DNA of 8,571 nt from an uncultured bacterium (GTDB taxonomy: Bacteria > Patescibacteriota > Minisyncoccia > Phycocordibacterales > UBA1006). The notes beneath the pieces were generated by a model. That model ran no database searches. It saw nothing but the letters and a program-made list of their open reading frames with translations, and was not told the DNA's origin. Position 1 is the stretch's first letter, and each line of letters starts with the position of its first letter. The DNA lies in assembly GCA_937898165.1 (NCBI GenBank), contig CALDKO010000052.1:1-8571 (forward strand), given 5' to 3'. Of the stretch, positions 6,186 through 8,571 are shown piece after piece. The translations under genes and the position numbers were made by a program.

Positions 6186-6392
6186 CTATTTAGACTTTGA
6201 TTGCTTTTTAGCAACCTTTGATACAACATCTAAAACTTTTTTACCTTTGTAGATACCGGTTTTCATATCAACACGATGTCGCAAGTGGGTACTCCCAGTT
6301 TTTGCATCGGTTACATGACTAGGCGTTGACAGTGCGTGATGACTGCGACGATTAGCGGTATGTGATTTTGTGTGGCGCATTCTAATTACCAT
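6186..6392 (-). CDS. rpmF: 50S ribosomal protein L32, cysteine-free form
   Basis: A 68-aa protein with the L32 core: RMRHTKSHTANRRSHHAL (4-21), then THLRHRVDMKTGIYKGKKVL (35-54). L32 is a small, basic large-subunit protein near the peptide exit and peptidyl-transferase region. In zinc-binding L32 the later segment carries two CxxC knuckles. Here all four Cys are missing, with Asp, Lys and Met residues in that region, so it is the zinc-independent (C-minus) form. A basic tail of about 15 residues rich in Lys/Ser follows. The start at MVIRMRH aligns with CPR-style L32 starts. A TATGAT box lies 14 nt upstream of the ATG, with no clear -35 or Shine-Dalgarno. First gene of the probable rpmF–nusB–rnc operon. 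Confidence 0.9.
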   Translation of the reverse strand: MVIRMRHTKSHTANRRSHHALSTPSHVTDAKTGSTHLRHRVDMKTGIYKGKKVLDVVSKVAKKQSKSK

Positions 6393-6433
6393 ATACCGAC
6401 CAGTCTATCATAATCCTTGAAAAAAGCAACTTT

Positions 6434-7087
6434 TTATAATACAGAGGTCAGGAAACTGGTACGGTGAATATCACTTGGCCCATACTTTTTAAGCGCACGA
6501 TAGTGGTTGGCGGTGCCATACCCCTTATTATCGATGAATCCATATTCTGGATATTTCAAATCAAGTTTTTCCATCATATGATCACGGTATACCTTTGCGA
6601 TAATTGACGCGCATGAAATAACTGGGAATAAATCATCACCATGAATTACCGTATGCTGTCTAAAATAATTTTTTGGTGCGTGCAATCCCCCATCCAAATA
6701 GATGTCTACATGTTCAGGATGAATAGCAAGTTTTTTTAAACAACGATCCAGGGCTGACTGAATAGATGGGACAATTCCTTTAGTATCAATCATACTGGAA
6801 CTGGAACTCTCAATAGCCCATGTGCACATATCTAACTGTGCGCAATTATTTAGAATCTGAACAAATTGTTCACGTTTCTGTGGAGATAATTTCTTTGAAT
6901 CTTTGAACCCCATTTTTGAGATATCATTGATGTGTTGCACCTTTAATGCAAATGCACAAACAGTCACAGGACCTGCAATTGGACCACGTCCAACCTCATC
7001 AATACCAACAATCCATGCGACTTTTTTAGGTCGATTCCTAGATGTTCCAACAATTTTCTGTAGATTTTGTCGAGGCTTTTTCTTCAT
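6434..7087 (-). CDS. rnhB: Ribonuclease HII
   Basis: A 217-aa enzyme that nicks RNA in RNA/DNA hybrids and at single ribonucleotides misincorporated into DNA, starting ribonucleotide excision repair. Visible: WIVGIDEVGRGPIAGPV (25-41) with catalytic D30/E31 and the GRG ribonucleotide-sensing loop; SKKLSPQKRE (64-73); YLDGG (D132); SIIAKVYRD (161-169) with D169; and NKGYGTANHYRAL, with the conserved Tyr (Y190). All four acidic catalytic residues are present. I start at 7087 (MKKKPRQ) because an extended -10 box ends 6 nt before this ATG and a terminator lies just upstream. A frame extending to 7162 would run across both and overlap the neighbouring gene. The 41-bp gap to rpmF holds only a weak hairpin, so some readthrough into rpmF is possible. 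Confidence 0.95.
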   Translation of the reverse strand: MKKKPRQNLQKIVGTSRNRPKKVAWIVGIDEVGRGPIAGPVTVCAFALKVQHINDISKMGFKDSKKLSPQKREQFVQILNNCAQLDMCTWAIESSSSSMIDTKGIVPSIQSALDRCLKKLAIHPEHVDIYLDGGLHAPKNYFRQHTVIHGDDLFPVISCASIIAKVYRDHMMEKLDLKYPEYGFIDNKGYGTANHYRALKKYGPSDIHRTSFLTSVL

Positions 7088-7093
7088 AGATAT

Positions 7094-7102
7094 AGTATAA
7101 CA
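7094..7102 (-). promoter_or_regulatory. Extended -10 promoter of rnhB, predicting a leaderless mRNA
   Basis: Minus strand TGTTATACT (TGn extension plus TATACT) ends 6 nt before the rnhB ATG, so the expected transcription start falls on or next to the A of the start codon. It directly follows the T-run of the upstream terminator and shares TTTTTTGTTATACTA with the smc promoter. No convincing -35. Confidence 0.62.
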
Positions 7103-7129
7103 AAAAAGCCAAACAATGGGTCTGGCTTT
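7102..7129 (-). terminator. Rho-independent terminator after the 129-aa gene
   Basis: Minus strand AAAGCCA pairs with TGGCTTT (7 bp, 11-nt loop) and is followed by six T in all before the -10 box of rnhB. It begins 4 bp after the stop of the 129-aa gene. Confidence 0.75.
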
Positions 7130-7133
7130 AATA

Positions 7134-7523
7134 TTATTTATTGTTTTTAAGATATTCTTCATCTTTCTGAAGTGTTTTAAACATGCTCATGACTTTTTCC
7201 GAATGATTATTCGCAAAATGTGGCATGTTCAATGTTTCTTTGATAAACCATCTCAATTTTGCATATAGTTGTGCTTTTTGAAATAATTTACTTTTTCTGT
7301 TTTCTTTCGTATCTAGTAGAAATTCATTTCGATACATTTCTGCTAATACATCAGGAGATACCCGTATATAATAATAACTACCATTTCTGCTTTCCAGCAC
7401 ACCTTTTTGCATAGAAGGCTTAATTCCTGAAATATAAGTTACTAAAATAACAGGATCGCCTTCATTCACTTTTTCCTTAAACAGGTCTATTTTTTCTTTT
7501 GCCATTGTATTGTTTTCTCTCAT
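7134..7523 (-). CDS. Hypothetical protein, 129 aa
   Basis: I do not recognise this soluble, basic protein. It has no signal peptide, membrane segment or Cys. The N-terminal half looks mostly beta (VILVTYISG; KGVLESRNGSYYYIRVS, about 25-56), as in a small barrel. The C-terminal half looks helical (about 58-125), with repeated Lys/Phe/Leu. The start may be M1 (7523) or M7 (7505, MAKEK). A perfect TATAAT lies 8 nt before M1, which would make M1 leaderless; M7 would have a purine-rich GAGAAA stretch upstream. Own promoter and terminator, divergent from dnaE and just upstream of rnhB. The function may or may not relate to replication; adjacency is the only hint. Confidence 0.65.
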   Translation of the reverse strand: MRENNTMAKEKIDLFKEKVNEGDPVILVTYISGIKPSMQKGVLESRNGSYYYIRVSPDVLAEMYRNEFLLDTKENRKSKLFQKAQLYAKLRWFIKETLNMPHFANNHSEKVMSMFKTLQKDEEYLKNNK

Positions 7524-7531
7524 TTTACTGA

Positions 7532-7537
7532 ATTATA
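7532..7537 (-). promoter_or_regulatory. Candidate -10 box of the 129-aa gene
   Basis: A perfect TATAAT on the minus strand ends 8 nt before the ATG at 7523, close enough to predict a leaderless or near-leaderless transcript. No -35 is visible at 16-18 bp; a minus-strand TTGACA lies only 6 bp upstream, too close to act as one. It sits back-to-back with the dnaE promoter. Confidence 0.45.
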
Positions 7538-7542
7538 CATAT

Positions 7543-7572
7543 TTGTCAATAAAGGTATTCACCTGCTATACT
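7543..7572 (+). promoter_or_regulatory. dnaE promoter (-35 and extended -10)
   Basis: TTGTCA (7543-7548, five of six to TTGACA) is followed by an 18-bp spacer and TATACT (7567-7572), preceded by TGC, a TGn extended -10. The expected start near 7580 leaves a leader of about 77 nt before the dnaE ATG. This is the most complete promoter in the window besides that of the oxygenase. Confidence 0.65.
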
Positions 7573-7579
7573 AACATCA

Positions 7580-7656
7580 ATTCGGACACACTTGCGAGAC
7601 TAGATAATCATCCAGACCTGCGCACCCATCATTAGCCACTAAACGCTATTAATTTT
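7580..7656 (+). other. dnaE 5' leader, unexplained
   Basis: About 77 nt between the predicted start and the ATG. By my count the first 60 or so bases are near half G+C, clearly richer than the surrounding AT-rich spacers. I see only short possible stems (TGCG with CGCA; TAGC with GCTA near the ATG) and no recognisable riboswitch, tRNA or upstream coding frame. Confidence 0.35.
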
Positions 7657-8571
7657 ATGTGTACCCATCATGATAAATTCGTGCATTTGCACGTTCATTC
7701 GCATTACTCACTATTAGACGGACTTTCTCAGGTTGGAGACTTGGTTAAAAAGGCCAAGGAATTCGGCATGACTGCTCTTGCCCTCACCGATCACGGTGCA
7801 ATGTACGGAGCTATTGAATTTTATAAAGCCTGCAAGGATGCAGGAATCAAACCGATTATCGGAGTTGAAACATACATCGCAAATCGAACACGCTTTGATC
7901 GTGATGCGCAGATTGATAACAAGCGTTACCACCTGACACTACTCGCACGAAATACAGTTGGATATAAAAACCTGATGAAGGCTGTTTCCAAATCATACAT
8001 GGAAGGCTTTTATTATAAACCACGCATGGATAAGGATTTACTCCGTGAACATGGTGAAGGTTTGATCTGTTTATCAGGATGTCCTGGTAGTGAATTTATT
8101 GCACTATTGCGTGAACATAAAAACAAAGAAGCACGAGAACTAATTCAATTTTATATCGATACATTTGGAAAAGAGTATGTCTTTATCGAATTAATGAATC
8201 ATTCAGAAACAGATTTTTATAATGAGTGGTATAAGCAACTAATTCCAGAAATGAAAAAGATTTCAGAAGAATTCGGACTCCGTATGGTTGCAACATGGGA
8301 TTCGCATTATTTATGTTTGGATGATATCGAGGCACACAACACGCTGCTGAAAATTAACACCAACGGTGGAATGGAGGAAATCAAAGGAAATTTTTCATTC
8401 ATTAATCAGAAAGGTGCTTGTGAGGTATTTAAAGATTTTCCAGAAGCAATTGAAACCACAGCAATCATTGCCGACATGGTAGACATTGAAATTGAATTTT
8501 CACCGTGGAGATTTCCAAATTACCCTATACCAGAAGGCTCAAATTACGATGATGAGTTACGCAAAGAGGTA
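7657..8571 (+). CDS. dnaE: DNA polymerase III alpha subunit (DnaE), N-terminal part, cut by window edge
   Basis: An open frame of 305 codons runs off the window; full DnaE is usually over 1,000 aa. It starts with the polymerase-type PHP domain: FVHLHVHSHYSLLDG (8-22), ALTDHGAMYGAIEFYKAC (42-59), IIGVETYI (67-74), H92, CLSGCPGSE (138-146), ELMNH (178-182) and VATWDSHYL (211-219). The metal-binding positions of active bacterial PHP domains look occupied (H12/H14, D21, H46, E71, H92, C142, D215, H217), so the domain may keep a phosphoesterase or proofreading activity. FPNYPIPEG (286-293) is the usual link into the palm. The catalytic Asp residues lie beyond the window. The start at 7657 fits the family length before FVHLHVHS; no Shine-Dalgarno is visible. 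This is the chromosomal replicase. Confidence 0.95.
   Translation, partial: MCTHHDKFVHLHVHSHYSLLDGLSQVGDLVKKAKEFGMTALALTDHGAMYGAIEFYKACKDAGIKPIIGVETYIANRTRFDRDAQIDNKRYHLTLLARNTVGYKNLMKAVSKSYMEGFYYKPRMDKDLLREHGEGLICLSGCPGSEFIALLREHKNKEARELIQFYIDTFGKEYVFIELMNHSETDFYNEWYKQLIPEMKKISEEFGLRMVATWDSHYLCLDDIEAHNTLLKINTNGGMEEIKGNFSFINQKGACEVFKDFPEAIETTAIIADMVDIEIEFSPWRFPNYPIPEGSNYDDELRKEV

Noticed and set aside
7088..7162. Longer N-terminus for RNase HII starting at 7162
   Set aside because: It would translate the promoter box and the terminator hairpin and overlap the end of the 129-aa gene; the family match begins after MKKKPRQ.
7544..7549. TTGACA on the minus strand as a -35 for the 129-aa gene
   Set aside because: It lies only 6 bp from the TATAAT box, far from the 16-18 bp needed; it is the partly palindromic complement of the dnaE -35.
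7580..7656. Possible tRNA or small RNA in the dnaE leader (contains several CCA-like strings)
   Set aside because: No cloverleaf, anticodon arm or T-loop sequence can be folded from it; only 4-bp stems are visible.
7714..7932. Minus-strand open frame inside dnaE
   Set aside because: It is antisense to the PHP domain coding sequence; the plus-strand frame matches DnaE without gaps.
1..8571. CRISPR arrays, insertion sequences or long direct repeats
   Set aside because: No spaced repeat series, transposase frame or terminal inverted repeat pair was seen on either strand.
1..8571. UGA recoded to glycine, as in some CPR lineages
   Set aside because: All recognised proteins read through with no in-frame TGA and glycine is encoded by GGN; the lack of TGA stops among ten genes alone is too small a sample.

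Overview
The window is compact and AT-rich, with short intergenic gaps, very small protein families, and genes packed into short operons. The gene set suggests a member of the Candidate Phyla Radiation (Patescibacteria, probably Parcubacteria-like). It includes a shortened SMC, a NusB–Nudix fusion, an L32 without zinc cysteines, a stand-alone alkyltransferase domain, and almost no Shine-Dalgarno sequences. This placement is inference from gene style, not a phylogenetic result. The reading frames fit the standard code; all ten complete genes stop with TAA or TAG.

Left region (1–1454). A truncated endonuclease III gene (nth, minus strand) leaves the window at base 1. It diverges from a plus-strand 2-oxoglutarate/Fe(II) oxygenase of the isopenicillin-N-synthase type. 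That gene ends at a strong hairpin terminator shared with a convergent minus-strand gene for a minimal O6-alkylguanine alkyltransferase domain that keeps the reactive cysteine. Two base-repair genes therefore flank the oxygenase.

Central region (1462–6392), all minus strand, in two blocks. The upstream block is rpmF (L32), nusB–Nudix and rnc (RNase III), covering ribosome and rRNA maturation. The downstream block is a 66-aa orphan behind a palindrome-bearing promoter, then smc, a membrane-anchored orphan and the alkyltransferase gene. The rnc-then-smc order recalls the rnc–smc cluster of many bacteria. The SMC has both ATPase head halves intact but is only 750 aa and has no recognisable hinge.

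Right region (6434–8571). rnhB (RNase HII) and an unknown 129-aa gene read leftward. dnaE (replicative DNA polymerase III alpha, with an apparently intact PHP metal site) reads rightward out of the window from a good extended -10 promoter.

A recurrent layout stands out. A hairpin terminator runs straight into an extended -10 box (TGTTATACT), which lies 6–9 nt before the next ATG. This predicts leaderless or nearly leaderless mRNAs for smc and rnhB; the 129-aa gene has a similarly close TATAAT. Replication and repair (nth, alkyltransferase, rnhB, smc, dnaE) and RNA/ribosome maturation (rpmF, nusB, rnc) dominate the window. The oxygenase and three orphan proteins have no assigned role.
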